The position numbers and the translations under genes were made by a program. A stretch of 64,000 nt of DNA from Flammulina velutipes (lineage: Eukaryota > Basidiomycota > Agaricomycetes > Agaricales > Physalacriaceae): assembly GCA_011800155.1 (NCBI GenBank), contig CM022376.1:434001-498000 (forward strand), in the 5' to 3' direction. A model generated the notes under the pieces. That model was not told where the DNA came from. It saw nothing but the letters and a program-made list of their open reading frames with translations, and made no database searches. Positions 21,539 to 33,629 of this stretch are shown one piece after another. The stretch's first letter is position 1. The number at the start of each line of letters is the position of its first letter.

Positions 21539-23542
21539 ACATATTCGGAATTTTTAATCCAGGACCTATGTTTTGTATCCATTTGGCTTCTTGTAATCGA
21601 CTCGCAACTTAACCATAGCCCCAGTCCTGTTTTTTGAGATGTCTTATCTATCATTCCTCAGGCATTCTTGAAGGAACTTGGACTATATATGGCAAGTCTT
21701 GTTTTCCAAACAATAAACAGACACTCACGAAAGCCTGACGTTTAGTTCCTGTTGCAACAATGATTTGGCGAGTCGCTTTGCACTGTGGCGTACCCACGAC
21801 GCCTTAGTCCTCCGAAGCTCCCCATCCTCAAACAACATCATAAAGGAATTTCACTAGAAGATAAACTTATCGGACTCGAGTACTGCGTGATTTTGCTCTA
21901 GAAATAAGAAACTCGGCGCCTTAGCGAGTGGATAAATAGCAAACGTTTTCCACCCTGTGATATCTAGGTGTGTTGTCCTCTGAAGCTACAGGGACTTCGT
22001 TAATCTTTCCGCCGAGCTCCAGAACACACAAGAAAAACTTGTGTTCAACTTCAAATAAGCGACAAGTAAAGGACCCTATACGTTATCAAGTACATTTTCG
22101 GCTCGGATTAACGATGCTCTTCAACGAACGATCTGTCTTCTTACCATCTCCGGAGCGTAGACTCGCGTCGAACACAGTGATCTCCAAAAACACCATGTTT
22201 GGACGCGATTGCGCACCATACGCTTCCCCAATGTCTCGTAACCCACTATAATCAGCTATTTAAAGAGTTGAGGGAGCGCAGGAACGAAGACTGGACTGTC
22301 GAAGCAAAGTAGCGAGTCGTTTGTCGTGTACACAAACCGATGGAACGAACTTGTGTATAAGCGGACCATACACACATGGGATGCTCATAGAAAGAGCGAT
22401 GGAACGAGATGGAAGCATCCGTCGTGGGTCAGAGCTGTTGGATATACTGGGAAGGCTAAGGAGAGCACCGAAGGGATCAATTTTTGGAGGTTTGATTGGA
22501 CGCGTTTCTGTTTAGAGCAAGGGCAAATCTGCCGCCCAGCTGAGAGAATGCTGTTCTCGATCCGGGATTCCCTCTCAAAGAGTAGGGTTTTGATGATGCC
22601 TAGTAGGGTTTGGACGAAGTCCAGTGACATCCCGTGTTTTGAACAGTACGACCAACGATGTTACCACTTTTTCGACACTTCGTCCGGCCAGCGACAGCTC
22701 TTGTCGGCCCTCACTCCATCACCACAAAGCTCGCGGCTACTGTGTCCTACAATGTAGCCGTTACATACGGTACGCAACTCGCGTCGAGTGGTGGCACAAC
22801 CATCGCAGTCATGTAAGTGATACACTAATCTCTTGCACAATACTCACAGAAATGCATAGAACCGGGGCGCATACAACACGCAAGGACACCACAATGCGAA
22901 TCACGACCCGTATTTAAGATCGAGAGGATTGGTGCGTCGGCACCGTCCACTCTGATATCCACGGAATACCATATGCCATCTGGCCCGTTCCATCTGTCGT
23001 CCGGAAGCGCTATAGACAACGAAACGTGAGGGCTACCCGCTACTACTTCAAGCATTCCGAGTACACAGAGTTGTAAGCCTATATTCGACTCCTCCTTCCT
23101 TGCTTCTGTTCAACTTGGTTCTAGAAGTCTCAACGAATAAGGCTACATGGGTAGAAGGGACAAATGCATTGTTTTGACGATAAATAGACTGATTATCTTG
23201 CCACTTATACCCTGGAGTTTCCCTATCGCATGCTACCACTAAACACGGCCTATCTGTCGCTGGTAAAAGAGCGGGATGTGACGATCTGGGAATACTTCTA
23301 CTGTGTCTGCCATGAGGTCGAGCACGCTCGTCGCGAATCGTCTTAGCGCAACGTCAGCAAGCCACGCACCATATTTGAGTTGGCTCCATCCCGTCTCGAA
23401 TTGAATATCGGGTTATCTGCTACGTTCCGGGTCCGTCATCGTCGAAGGTGGTCGACGTGCATGCACGACATATGGCCCTCTAAGGAAGAATCGTATGAGG
23501 ATGTACCGTCCATGGATGATGATTCGGGCTCGAGCGAACACT
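21539..23542. other. 2-kb stretch without a confident gene
   Basis: Several frames of 60-140 codons exist, the longest 22326-22757 (plus). None shows a recognisable domain or a convincing splice set. A minus-strand frame at 22825-23055 containing DGIWYSVDIRVDGADAP reads somewhat like protein and could be an exon remnant. I make no call. Confidence 0.35.
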
Positions 23543-23550
23543 GAGGGGTG

Positions 23551-24161
23551 TAGGGTTTAAAAGTTAGGTCGGGTCGGGTTATAGACCCACTTTTTGCTCT
23601 AACCTAACCTTAACTAGTTAGTCGAAAGTCCAGATTTGCTCTAACCTCTAACCTTAACTAGTCGTAAATTCTAACCAGTTACTGAGGGGGCAGTTATAAC
23701 CAGTCATGACCAGTTATAACTTTTTTAGGTTATAACTAGTTAGTGACTAGCTATAACTAGTTATTTTGGTCAAATATGAAGCAAAGTAAGTATAATATAT
23801 AAGATTGGTTGATAGAAGTAAAGTATCAATTAGTTATTGTCTTGTATACTATTATATATTAGTGTTGATAGCTGAAAATATCTTAAAACTACTTAATCTT
23901 AACAAAATCAGATGTAAAATTATGATTTATAACTCATTTGACCAGTTTTAACTCAATTATAGTCAGTTATAACTCAAAAAGGTTATAACCAGTTATAACT
24001 AGTCATTTGCCAGTTAGTCACTTTTTCAGGAAAAGGTCTAACTGCTAACCTTAACTAGTTACAATTTCTAACCAGTTAAAATTCTGAACAGTTAGATAAC
24101 AGTTAAGTTAGGTCGAGTTACAGATTTTAACCAGTTGGACTAACCTAACTTTTAAACCCTA
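23551..24161. mobile_element. 611-bp AT-rich MITE with 8-bp target duplication
   Basis: Ends are TAGGGTTTAAAAGTTAGGT and its inverted copy. GAGGGGTG flanks both sides (23543-23550 and 24162-24169). The body is strongly AT-rich compared with its surroundings and packed with variants of TTAACTAGTTA and TAACCAGTTATAAC in both directions. There is no coding capacity. Size, TIR and 8-bp duplication fit a hAT-type MITE (inference). Confidence 0.85.
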
Positions 24162-24169
24162 GAGGGGTG

Positions 24170-24756
24170 GAATGAACGAATCCAAAGATGAAGGCGACAT
24201 GACTGGGCACAGCGCGACCGACAATCGTCACTTCCGACGGCTTCCCTTGCGGTTGGCGTTACGAGGACGTCAAGATGGCTGGAAGAGGTGATCTCTCAAG
24301 CGTAGCTTAGTTGGTGGTAGTCATGTTGTGATTCTCCTGTTAGTGTATTCAAATTGTAGAAGAGATCGCCCACAAATAGAAAGCTCCTCGCAATCGCCTC
24401 TCGCCGCGCGACCTGCTACTCGTCGCGCGACGTCGCCCAGCGAGTCGCGCAGACGCAGTTTTTTGATCTTGTCGCCTTTTGAAATAATAGCCTGCGGCAA
24501 TTTCCTTGTAATGATGTGACCGGTCACGTTTCTTTGAGCTCTTTCTGGACGGGTCAAAGAATTGCGCACTTTCCTGTCAAGTATTCGGTTATATTTCTTT
24601 GTTCTCTTTTAGTACGCATTGATTTTTCGGCACGCGAAAAAAGCTAGCCCAGATTTAATTACTCAGCGTGACATCGTAGGAATATATGTACTATTTAAAC
24701 CCAATTCTTTAGGCGCAAAAGTAGAACTCTACCACAGCTGTGTGAACATCCTGTTG
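24170..24756. other. Intergenic, no gene seen
   Basis: No supported gene. It contains an Arg-rich-looking GC segment (tcgccgcgcgacctgc...) that has no splice or motif support. Confidence 0.35.
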
Positions 24757-25542
24757 AGCGTTAGAGCCAGTTTTCCACCATGCTCTTGCCTGCTCATCAA
24801 CATCGCTTGTCGTTGCACGATGACCCCATCCGTCTCCTTCGTACGCGATATTCGGGCCTCTATCGTCCATCTTGAACGACTTTCGCTCTCGCTGTTATAT
24901 ACCGCGTTATCGTAACGAATGCCCAGGCTTCTCGTCGACGCTCAATGGAGTTGGTCTTCGCCCTTGTCGAGAGCTGAACTCGCTGTTAGATACACGATGC
25001 GACGGAGAACGCACCTTTGCCATCGTTCAAGGCCCCTGTTCAGGACGGCCATCCATCTACCAACGAAAGGTGTGTCTAAGCGTTCTTATCGACAAAATCT
25101 GCACCTGCTAACCATTCGACCCAGTTCTTCGCCATGCTCTGGCCATCTCCTTCGTTACGCCAACGTTGCTTGTCATCCTGCAGTAACCCTAGCCACACCG
25201 GACCCGTCTATCATTCTTCTTGGACGCATTCCATGCTCGCTCGCCTTACCATCCTGGCTCCCAAGTGGCTTTCCATGGTTTACCCACATCCTCTGAGCCG
25301 TCCGCGCGTCTTAGCTGCGCTACGAGGACCCTATAGACAAAGTTTTGCTCCTGCGTGCGTCAGTTCGACGGCGATGCGTGTTACAGCTACTCACACTATT
25401 CAGCAGGTACTTACTTACACGAGTCAGTTGCACGTAGTATTTTGCAGAAATATACTTCCGCAGATCTACTACATACAAGAAACGCGTCAAGCGCGTCGGA
25501 TGTATGAATAGTATGCTAGTTTTACGCGACTTTCTGTACAAT
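24757..25542. repeat. Duplicated block, copy 1 (partner at 51475-52447)
   Basis: From GCGTTAGAGCCAGTTTTCCA onwards this block is clearly alike to 51475-52447, including GGGCCTCTATCGTCCATCTT and the part ending TCAGTTGCACGT. It forms the 3' flank of a DUF6535 gene tail in both places. A third, shorter and more diverged copy lies at about 60960-61260. Confidence 0.8.
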
Positions 25543-26090
25543 TTACTCTTTACATTGCATATGTAAGATCTGAACATCATTCCTAGACCATTCAGGCAAA
25601 AGTCTGATCAACGCCACATTTCGTGGTAGCGTTGGTGAGTATATGATACGAATCATAGATGTACTAGTAAAGCCTTCAACCCGTATCCGATGCAGGTGTG
25701 CTAGATACGTTCGAGTGATAACTTGAAGGATGCGAGACAGAGAGCGAAAGTGGGGGCTGAGAAAGTGTGGAGCATCATCAGTGTGGCGTGAATGGTCAGA
25801 CCCGTCGGGCACTCTCCCGGATGGTCGGAGACCAGGCTCCATGTCCGCCACGTCTGAGGGTGGACGACGGACGATTCTACCAATGCTCAGGAAGAAACGT
25901 CGAATGCGCTCCCAGCTAGAAATGGAATGGCTTGGGGCAGACTGTCGAGATTTAACTTCATCAGCACATATTCGGGGCGAAGATCGACAGAAAGACTAAC
26001 CTGATTGAAAGACGCAAAGAACTCGTCTAAACTCGCGAGTCCGACCTTCATTCTTTCCGAGTCGTCTTTAGGGCATGGAACGATCATGTG
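25543..26090 (-). pseudogene. Orphan 3' end of a DUF6535-type gene
   Basis: On the minus strand the sequence reads ERMKVGLASLDEFFASFNQ, a GTTAGT donor, a 59-nt intron (25942-26000) and a last exon ending at 25543 with ADMEPGLRPSGRVPDGSDHSRH. This matches the ends of genes B, C and D closely (LDEFFASFNQ, the 59-nt intron, VELGLQPSNGVNNSRH). Nothing upstream of about 26090 continues the family; a kinase gene follows. It is therefore a truncated relic left by a recombination or deletion. Confidence 0.75.
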
Positions 26091-26415
26091 ACACTGTTCA
26101 ATCTCTCCTTTTGGTCGCCGCGGCACCGCCATCGGCGACAAGCCCAACGTCGAGCTGGATTCGCGTCCGGCGCCGGCTGTACATTGTGTATGTGGATTAT
26201 TTCTTGCTCCATTTCCGTTTCTGAGGATAATGGTAGAAGTGGATAGGTTATGCGCGCGATGTCGCATGAACATCGGGATCAACAAACAAATCAACCTGGT
26301 GTGTCCAGTGTCAATAGAGTGCAAACATCGTCGAGAATAGATCAGACGTACATAGACAATTTGTCTCAAACCATGTCGAATTGTAATCTCATATCTAGCA
26401 CGTTTGCCGGTTGTC

Positions 26416-27878
26416 TCAAATAAATAAAGTCCCGTTTGCTCCCATTCGCCATTCGTTTGCCTCCTCCACATCGTATTCCACCGACTGCTTTTTGGCTCCA
26501 TCAGACATTTGTTGCCAATCCGTATTCCGTAGCGCCGTCACCAACAGATTCTCCATCCAGCCGTGTGTCAGTATCCGTTCCTGCAGTTCCTTCACCTCCT
26601 CATCACTCTCTTTGTCCCTCCAGGCATACGCATACTCGTGCTTATGTTTCAGTGCCACGAAAAGGTTTAAGAGGATAGTACTCAAGTCTTTTGAAACCAG
26701 ATTCAGACCGGCCATGCCAATTACTGTTGATCGGCCAAGTAACACCATGAGCTCCTTAGGCGCTTCAGGCGACAATCTGTTGTAGTCGAACTGCATTATA
26801 AACAAAGCACGTTTCACCGCCGAAAGTTTGCTATGCGCATAGTGGGCAGCGGTCCAGAGCATGACATAGATGAACGACTCGATGTCATCTGCAACATCAT
26901 GGAGTTTGGATGGGTTCTCAAGGAGCCCGATGGATAGGAATTGCCAAGTTCCCTGCTATCATAAGCAAGAGGACGATGACAATGAAAAGAAACTCACTGT
27001 GCGTTCAGGTGCTCTAACGCCATGTTTCGGATCATCGACAGGCAGGTCCCAGTCAATGAGAAGCCCACGCCCATTGTAAATGATGATGTTGGCAAATGAG
27101 ATGTCGCGATGAAGAATTCCGAACTCGTAGGCTTTGCGATGAGCTGAGACGAGACTGTGAGAGATATCCTCAAGCTAAGGGGAGGAAAACATACCTATGA
27201 AAGCATCAAGGATAACAGTGACAAACTGGTGGGTTGATTTGAACGTGCTGAGACATCGGCCTACTTGACGGAGAATAATGTAGTGCTTGTGCTTTTGGCT
27301 TGAAGGTCGCAAGTCGTCCCCACAATAATGGAGTTCTCCAGTAGCATCTCCCGCAGCGACAACGTCTGGGATCTGACCTTCGTGGAGGCGAACGTACACT
27401 GTGTCCTCGCGCACGTAGCTCAGCACGTGTGATGTGTCTTCGAGGATGGTGCCAGTTTCGGGCACAGTAAAGCAGCGCGTGCTGCGTCCGACAGGGAATG
27501 TATGGCCGGAGGAGAGAGGGTTTGAGACGCAAAAGAACTCGTCGCCCACTCCGACCTTGAATACATCGGAGTTATCCTCCAACTGGAGAGCCTTTCGGGC
27601 TGTAGCTGTGTTGGGATCATCGAAGACTTCAGTAAACGTAGTAAATTGACTGGTTTCGACGCATAGACGATGTACGGCACAAGGAATCCCATCGTTTCCA
27701 ACGGGTGGTACTGGTGTTTTTGACATGATGGTTGCAGCGAGGCAATTTGCCTTCGCGCGAGGAATACATCAATTATTTCAAGGTCCGACGTACATAACTT
27801 GACTTCAAATCTCCTTCGTGTCGCTGGACATGTGTTCTTCAAGAGGCCAAAGTATAGATTAAGATCAACATCCTTCAT
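26416..27878 (-). CDS. FunK1-like fungal protein kinase, possibly catalytically impaired
   Basis: Three exons are clear on the minus strand: up to 27195, 27143-26998 and 26952-26416, with introns of 51 and 45 nt. A further 5' exon 27878-27794 (MKDVDLNLYFGLLKN) can be joined over an 83-nt intron but is uncertain. Kinase features: a Gly-rich-like GRSTRCF, catalytic loop ILHRDISFANIII (HRD and Asn present), metal-binding IDWDLP in place of DFG, then GTWQFLSIGLL and DDIESFIYVMLW, all typical of the FunK1 family (Pkinase_fungal) expanded in mushrooms. The position that in this family normally holds the VAIK lysine (ILKDTW-like) reads ILEDTS here, suggesting loss of ATP positioning. The protein (about 430-460 aa) is shorter than typical FunK1 kinases at the N-terminus. 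It lies against the truncated DUF6535 tail. Confidence 0.7.
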
Positions 27879-28197
27879 GATCTCACAGCTTGGTTCGTCC
27901 TCTGTAAATAGATATCACAGGTCGACAGATGTGGCGCGTCTCTGATTGTGCCATTCACAAATGTTGTGCTCGGCAAGTAGGTAAGCACATGCAGCAATTT
28001 TGGAGCAAGTAACTCGCCTTCGTTTCAGTGTACACTATCAGAGCTACGTCCTCAAAAACAGATATAATTTAGAGCTTCAGAGCGGGCGGGTGGATCACTT
28101 TCCCGTCTACCAGTTTTTCCAGTGACACCGAGAAGTCACGTCGGTCAACTTCATCAATCCCGGGAGATACTGCCTACAAACGGCGGGTTACCGTGCG

Positions 28198-28497
28198 GTG
28201 GGGCAGGCTCCGAATGTGTCGATCATGACAAATTTGGAGAAGTTCTCTTCATTGACTGCAGGTGAAGCGTCTGGGAACGATACACTGGATTTTCTGAGAC
28301 ACCTGAGGTCGAGCGGAGCTCCGAATTGGGAAATTGAATTAGAATTCCCAGTGTCGATGAAAGAGACGGTTTGGGCGAGCCCTGAGATTCTGTTGGTGAG
28401 TAAAACCACTCGGGTGGTCTTTAGCCATTGGGATGCATGTGGTGGTTTAGTTGAGGAAGAGCACTTCGTGTACGCTGATGGGGAGCTGGTCAATTAG
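28198..28497 (+). CDS. Hypothetical ORF, 99 codons
   Basis: A single open frame with a protein-like composition (PNWEIELEFPVSMKETVWASPEILLVSKTTRVVFSHWDACGG) and an acidic end. No domain recognised, and no splice signals are needed. It may be a small gene or an exon remnant. Confidence 0.3.
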   Translation: MGQAPNVSIMTNLEKFSSLTAGEASGNDTLDFLRHLRSSGAPNWEIELEFPVSMKETVWASPEILLVSKTTRVVFSHWDACGGLVEEEHFVYADGELVN

Positions 28498-29811
28498 TTG
28501 TTTATTTTGCAGTATGTTCAATACCTTTGAGTTTGATGGATCTCCGGCCGGGATCCACATTAGTACACAAGCACCCATATCCATCAGTCTGATCGGCGGT
28601 CGATCTCCGATCGTTCAAATAAATAAAATCTCCGCAATCGTCACTACTTGCCGCAATGAAGATCCTGGCGATGGATTGTTAGCATGTGCTAATGATTGGA
28701 GTCGTCAAAGGCCAGCTGAGCGCTGTCTCCCATGTAAAGCTCTGTACGCCACTTTACTTCCTCCCTTTGGTATTCCGACTCGGATGTAAATAGGAAGAAA
28801 AGGAGTACATTGTGAATTGCTTGAACAGAGATGGGTATCTAGCACGACATCGCGCCCAGACGAGATGTAGGACAAGATTCTCCAGGCGGTGGTTCCGCTG
28901 GAAACGTACAATTTGTTCAATGCAAATTTATTACCAACTAACTATATGATAAAGTACGTTCTCTCCATTTACTTCGCCACTGTGGATGCGAGCCAATCCA
29001 AGCGACGTTGATCCTGTCGACGTCAGATGGCGGTGAAAGTGTACGTTGACAATATAACTCACGAATCATAGGCAATAAGAAATCTTTCCGCAGCAGCGCC
29101 GAAACATCAGCGATCCCTTTGGCAGCCACAAAAGCTTCGAGTGTTCTCCTCGCCTCCTTCTCGTTCTTTCATTCTTATCCTTCCCACGCGAATACTGACT
29201 GCTGGGCGAGCTGTCATTCTGTTGAGCCTGTCCAACCACGAATGTGCGTCCTCGGCGACGTCCACGGGTCGAGATGATACAAGTAAAAGCCTAGAGGATA
29301 AACCTGCTTGCAACGTGAGCCTCAGTACATGCATCAACGACACATACGCACCTTTGAGAGGTAGATGAAGAGGAAAAGATAACCAAAACACGGCCCATCA
29401 TCGACGTCTGCTTGTTCTGTTGAGAAGATTGTGCTATTCAGACAAACGAAGACGCACCGTACGACAGGGAGCAATGGCAGATTGTTTGATCATTTGTAGG
29501 TCGTCGTGAAGCCCGTTGGACCGCGAACGACGTCGGGGTTTCGGGAATCACTTCATCTCTACGTGTTCTATTCAGGACAGCGCCCATAGTACACAGACGA
29601 AGACGCACCATACAACAAGAGGCTATAGCAAAGCTTTTTCGCAGCTGTACTAGAGCTCGTTAGGCCTGCGACGACAGTTAGCTGTGGTCAACGTCGAGGC
29701 TTCCCATAGATATCATGGCCAGCGAAGACAGGGCGACAAATGCAGGCATTGCTGTCCAGAGGACGCGACAGACGCGACAGAATAGAGACGCATATAGTCG
29801 ACGAACGGCGA

Positions 29812-29880
29812 AGATGGTGGTGGTAGGAGTCCAAGATCGGTAGCGTTGCTCCTTGCTCCTTGCTCCCGACCACCATGATC
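29812..29880. repeat. Dispersed hairpin repeat, copy 1
   Basis: ATGGTGGTGGTAGGAG pairs with CCGACCACCAT about 45 bp later. It is preceded by CATATAGTCGA, as in the other copies (37995, 45011, 51030, 60581). Confidence 0.6.
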
Positions 29881-31403
29881 TCTCGCTGTCTTCGCTCGTA
29901 TCCTCGACGACATCAATCACGACGAGCTCGACGTCTGCGAAAATGCCTCTAACCTCTGGACGATGAATCGATGACAGGTCGCCTCTGGACAATCGACGAC
30001 ATCCGAGACGACTTTCACAAAAAAATTCAGCAGCAACGATTCTCCTCCTCAACCGTCGAGCCTGCTACCGTCGAAGTCTTCTACGCGCGCTATCCTGTCC
30101 AACGTATGTCATTGTCAAGATGTGGCTTTGCTCGAGGCGCGGGTCAATATGCCATAGGCAAGAGGAACGGAAAAGGTGCGTCCATGCCATGCTGTCTGCT
30201 AGATCCCTGCCTCTCTGCTAGGGAGCGATTACCGTCTTTCTACGTTACCAGATCGAAAGTCAAACTCGAAATCTCTTGAAAAACGCTGTGCAAAGCCCAA
30301 AGGATATAATCTCTAATATGTGCGACGCATCCTCCCAGATTCTCCAGCGAATGGAGACAACAGATCGCTCCTGCATACCACCGGTGGTTACTTGTCTCAA
30401 TGCCCGGAGACGCTGGAACGATGCGACGAAGCCCTTAGGTTTGTCGTTCTGGTCTTTTTCTCCGCTGTACTGACTCGACGAGGATAAGTTCCATTTTGTC
30501 TGTCCACTCTTTCCACCAGCTCTCAGAGACTTCCGACCTCGTACCGGCGTCGGCCAGACTCAGGGAAGACAAGACAGTCGTTTCGGATCCAGAAGCGCGC
30601 GAAATGTGCCACAGGTATCCTGGGAACGACGCCACCAATTTTGCTGTCATTTTGCTTCATTTCCGTCGCGTTCGAGCTCTTTACCCCCGCCTGTATTTAC
30701 TCTCTGAAAATCAGACCTATTGCTACCAGCTGTCACTTCTGTCGTCGTAGGGTCGCGGACACATCCGCTCAGCACGGACGAGGTAACATTACGCCACAGT
30801 CTGATTTTTGTCGACTTGATCGATATTGTACAACTTGTTCATTTCGTCTCCTCTGGCGATTCTCTGAGCAGCTCAGTCGGCAGTGAGGGCGGTCAAGTTC
30901 AGAACAACCACCATAACCTTGGCTTGGGTCCCCTCTCGACGGGGTTGCTCTGGACAAAATCCTCCCTTTCTGATGATCGATAATCAGCCGTGATCAAACA
31001 TAACCATTCACTCAGTCTGTGAAGTGTGTCCACTCCGCTTATTCGTGGCTTCTAGCTGACTTGTGTTCAGGGAAATGCGATGGCGGAGTGGAAGTTCGGG
31101 TGATTCTGTGTGTCCTCGTTCACGGGATTCTCTTGTACGTCTAAGCGCTTCACAATACCTATAGCTACTTCTTCACTGCATATTCAAGCTCTTTCATAGA
31201 AACGATGGCTGACAAAATACCTTTGCATAGGTCAATATCGCGCAACACCCCGGGAAGAAAACTACAAATAACGGACAGCGCGATACGCACACCGCACGTC
31301 ACTACCTGCGCCGTCAAAGGAACATATTCCCGTGCCGAAGAACAAAAGACCATAACTCCGGATAGAATAAGAGCAGGCGTGGGTAATCGCCACAGTTTGT
31401 GGT

Positions 31404-31411
31404 TATATAAG
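31404..31411 (+). promoter_or_regulatory. Possible TATA box
   Basis: GGTTATATAAGGCT about 250 bp before an ATG-bearing exon; the leader would contain one intron (31600-31646, GTAAGT...CGACAG). Confidence 0.35.
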
Positions 31412-31658
31412 GCTGTGATTCGACGGCTCCTCTTTCTTCAGAACCACCACCATCTCTCAACATCGAAATTACGTCCAAGTCGCCTCCGAGTCTCTGTCCT
31501 TCCGCAGATGATTATGGCAGACGCGTCGATGTTGGATTGATCTTCCTTGACGTGTCAAGTTTTGAGGCGTCGCTCGCCACCGTCTACAAACCAGTAAGTG
31601 CCGCTCGCATCGTTCTCTCAGTTACTAATACTTACTTCTCCGACAGACAACAATACCT

Positions 31659-31834
31659 ATGGACACTACACAAGTCGATTTCGATCCCCTCGACCGACCT
31701 CGGATGAATCCACCCCCAGGCGCCCGTCAAGACTCGATCAGCCTTTGGTGTCGAGGGCGCGTCGGTAGGGTAACCTACCGCTTAGCGTTCGCCCCAGTAT
31801 CTTCCCTGCTCTGCCATCCAGGACATTTAGTGCC
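31659..31834 (+). CDS. Possible first coding exon of a hypothetical gene
   Basis: ATG at 31659 opens 58 codons (MDTTQVDFDPLDRPRMNPPP...LLCHPGHLV) ending at a good GTAAGT donor at 31835. An upstream leader intron and TATA box are in suitable places. Further exons cannot be fixed. A candidate at about 32330-32421 (AVIYFEASYHLATFISSNHSSQM) is bounded by CAACAG and a GT. Function unknown. Confidence 0.3.
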
Positions 31835-33629
31835 GTAAGTGAGCGGCATCGGGATGCGGACTGGCGGTGTTCGGTTACTGGCGACTGTGGCACGCCTTGA
31901 GTCGGTCTTTGGGCATCGAGTATGCATCCATCGAGTATAAGAGCCTAATCGAGGCTAGATGGTTGAGGACCTGCGGTTTGCGTACCTGTACCGCGAACAG
32001 GCAGGGATTGGTCCATATCCCTCTAATTATCGACTGTAAAACAAGGTATATTCTACTTCTTATTATGTTGCGCCACATTTGAGCTGACTTTTGCTTTCTA
32101 GAACTCGAATTCAAGGTACGTTTCCCGGAAAAGGGCACCATCGTGTCCTCGCGCCCCCTTGTCGTGGGTTCCGGGCTTAAGGCCTTTCGGCTACTAAGCG
32201 CGCGTTAAACATTCACTCTTTTCTTGTCTGTTTTTTTTCTTTTCGTTACACGTCATCGTTGACCTGTACCGTTCGTCCTTCCTTCTTTCTCTTCATCGGT
32301 CTCATCTAATCACCCGCTTCAACAGACCCCGCTGTGATTTACTTCGAAGCATCTTACCATCTGGCCACCTTCATCTCGAGCAACCACTCCTCGCAGATGA
32401 CGGGGTCAACTCATCGCATCGAGGTTCGTTTATCCACAAACCAATCACTAAACAAGCGGGGTAGCAGGTCACGAAGACTTCCTTTCAACATTGCTCGTTC
32501 TGCCCGGGGGCTGACATTAATGGTATGTGCACCTTATCTTCTACGTCGACATCGCCTTACACTTTTTCGCAGTCCTCTAAAACGGCTCCGGGCTCGGAGA
32601 GATAATTGATTGTAAGAGAGTGAACCCCAACGTATGCGCCACGAAGCCTGGGAGCTGACTCCATTGTCCGGTACGTTGGCAAACTCCAGGATATCCTCAG
32701 ACGGTGACTCTCCTTCGCCAGCACTTGAACCATTTCTATCCTAGACGCTGTGTCAGCTTCCGGCTTCAAGAGTGTGAACAAGAACATTACCAGTGTGACT
32801 TCAACTATCTGAATGCCGCTAGCCTGGGATGTTGAGGTCATAAGTACGTGCTCTTCTCTTTGAAGAGCGTCTCTTTGCTGATTAGACCGTCTCCAGAAAC
32901 ATAAAGAGTACCCTCGCTCCCAGCTCCGAGACAGAAAGCGGCACCCACAATAATCCTTTTGAACAATTAAAACCAAACCATTCATGTCTACCATCGCTGG
33001 CTTGGAAGCTTGACCGGGCAGTATGTTCCGTCTATCTGTCTTTCCAAGCCAATCGACTGACATCGTCATCAGATGTGACTCCCCGTGTCGAAGAGTGGCG
33101 CAATCTCATTATAATTACCATCAGTATGTAGTTCCCGAGGAAAGTCGTGCTCCCTTGTCGTGGGCCTCGGGCTTGAGGCTGTAGGCCGACCAAATGCACG
33201 CGTAGAATATTTGCCTCATACTTTTGTAATATGTACTTTTTTGCATGATTAATGCTTGCTTATCTTTGTTCCCTTGTTCAAGAAGACATATATTTCGTGG
33301 GAAAGGCACGTCTAGCGACGGTATGTCGAAACACTGCGAGACAAAAAACGCAAACTCCGTCGACCGCCGAGAGACAGAATACTTGGGTAGGGATCGACGA
33401 ATCGATGTTCTGTGGCGCAGTATTGATTGTAATTGAACATTTCGAATGTGGCATTCAGCATGAATATCCAACGAAATCCGATGTTGATTATAAATATCTG
33501 GGTGCTAATTTAGGGATGGTAGATGACGCTAAGTAAGGCGGGGAGTGAGAGTGAGAGTTGGTGGAGCGCCGGAGCAACATCAATGTGGCGCAAGTAGTCA
33601 AACTCGTTAGATAGTTGTTCCGGGGGTAA
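31835..33629. other. Region with possible exons and a diverged internal duplication
   Basis: The segment CCCTTGTCGTGGGTTCCGGG near 32155 recurs diverged near 33152 (CCCTTGTCGTGGGCCTCGGG), both just after a splice-donor-like GTACGT or GTATGT, suggesting two related and degraded copies of one gene. No full gene can be built. Confidence 0.35.

Larger units (their letters stand above)
27879..31403. other. 3.5-kb stretch with no confident gene
   Basis: The best frame is 28198-28497 (listed separately). A minus-strand stretch near 28985-29150 (EAFVAAKGIADVSALLRKDFLLPMI, ending at a GTGAGT) looks like an exon but has no convincing partners. The rest, with the hairpin repeat at 29812-29880, looks like degraded intergenic sequence like that between the DUF6535 genes. 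Confidence 0.35.

Noticed and set aside
23551..23570. Telomere-like TAGGGTT at the MITE ends
   Set aside because: Only one unit per end, in inverted orientation and flanked by an 8-bp duplication: a transposon TIR, not a telomere tract.
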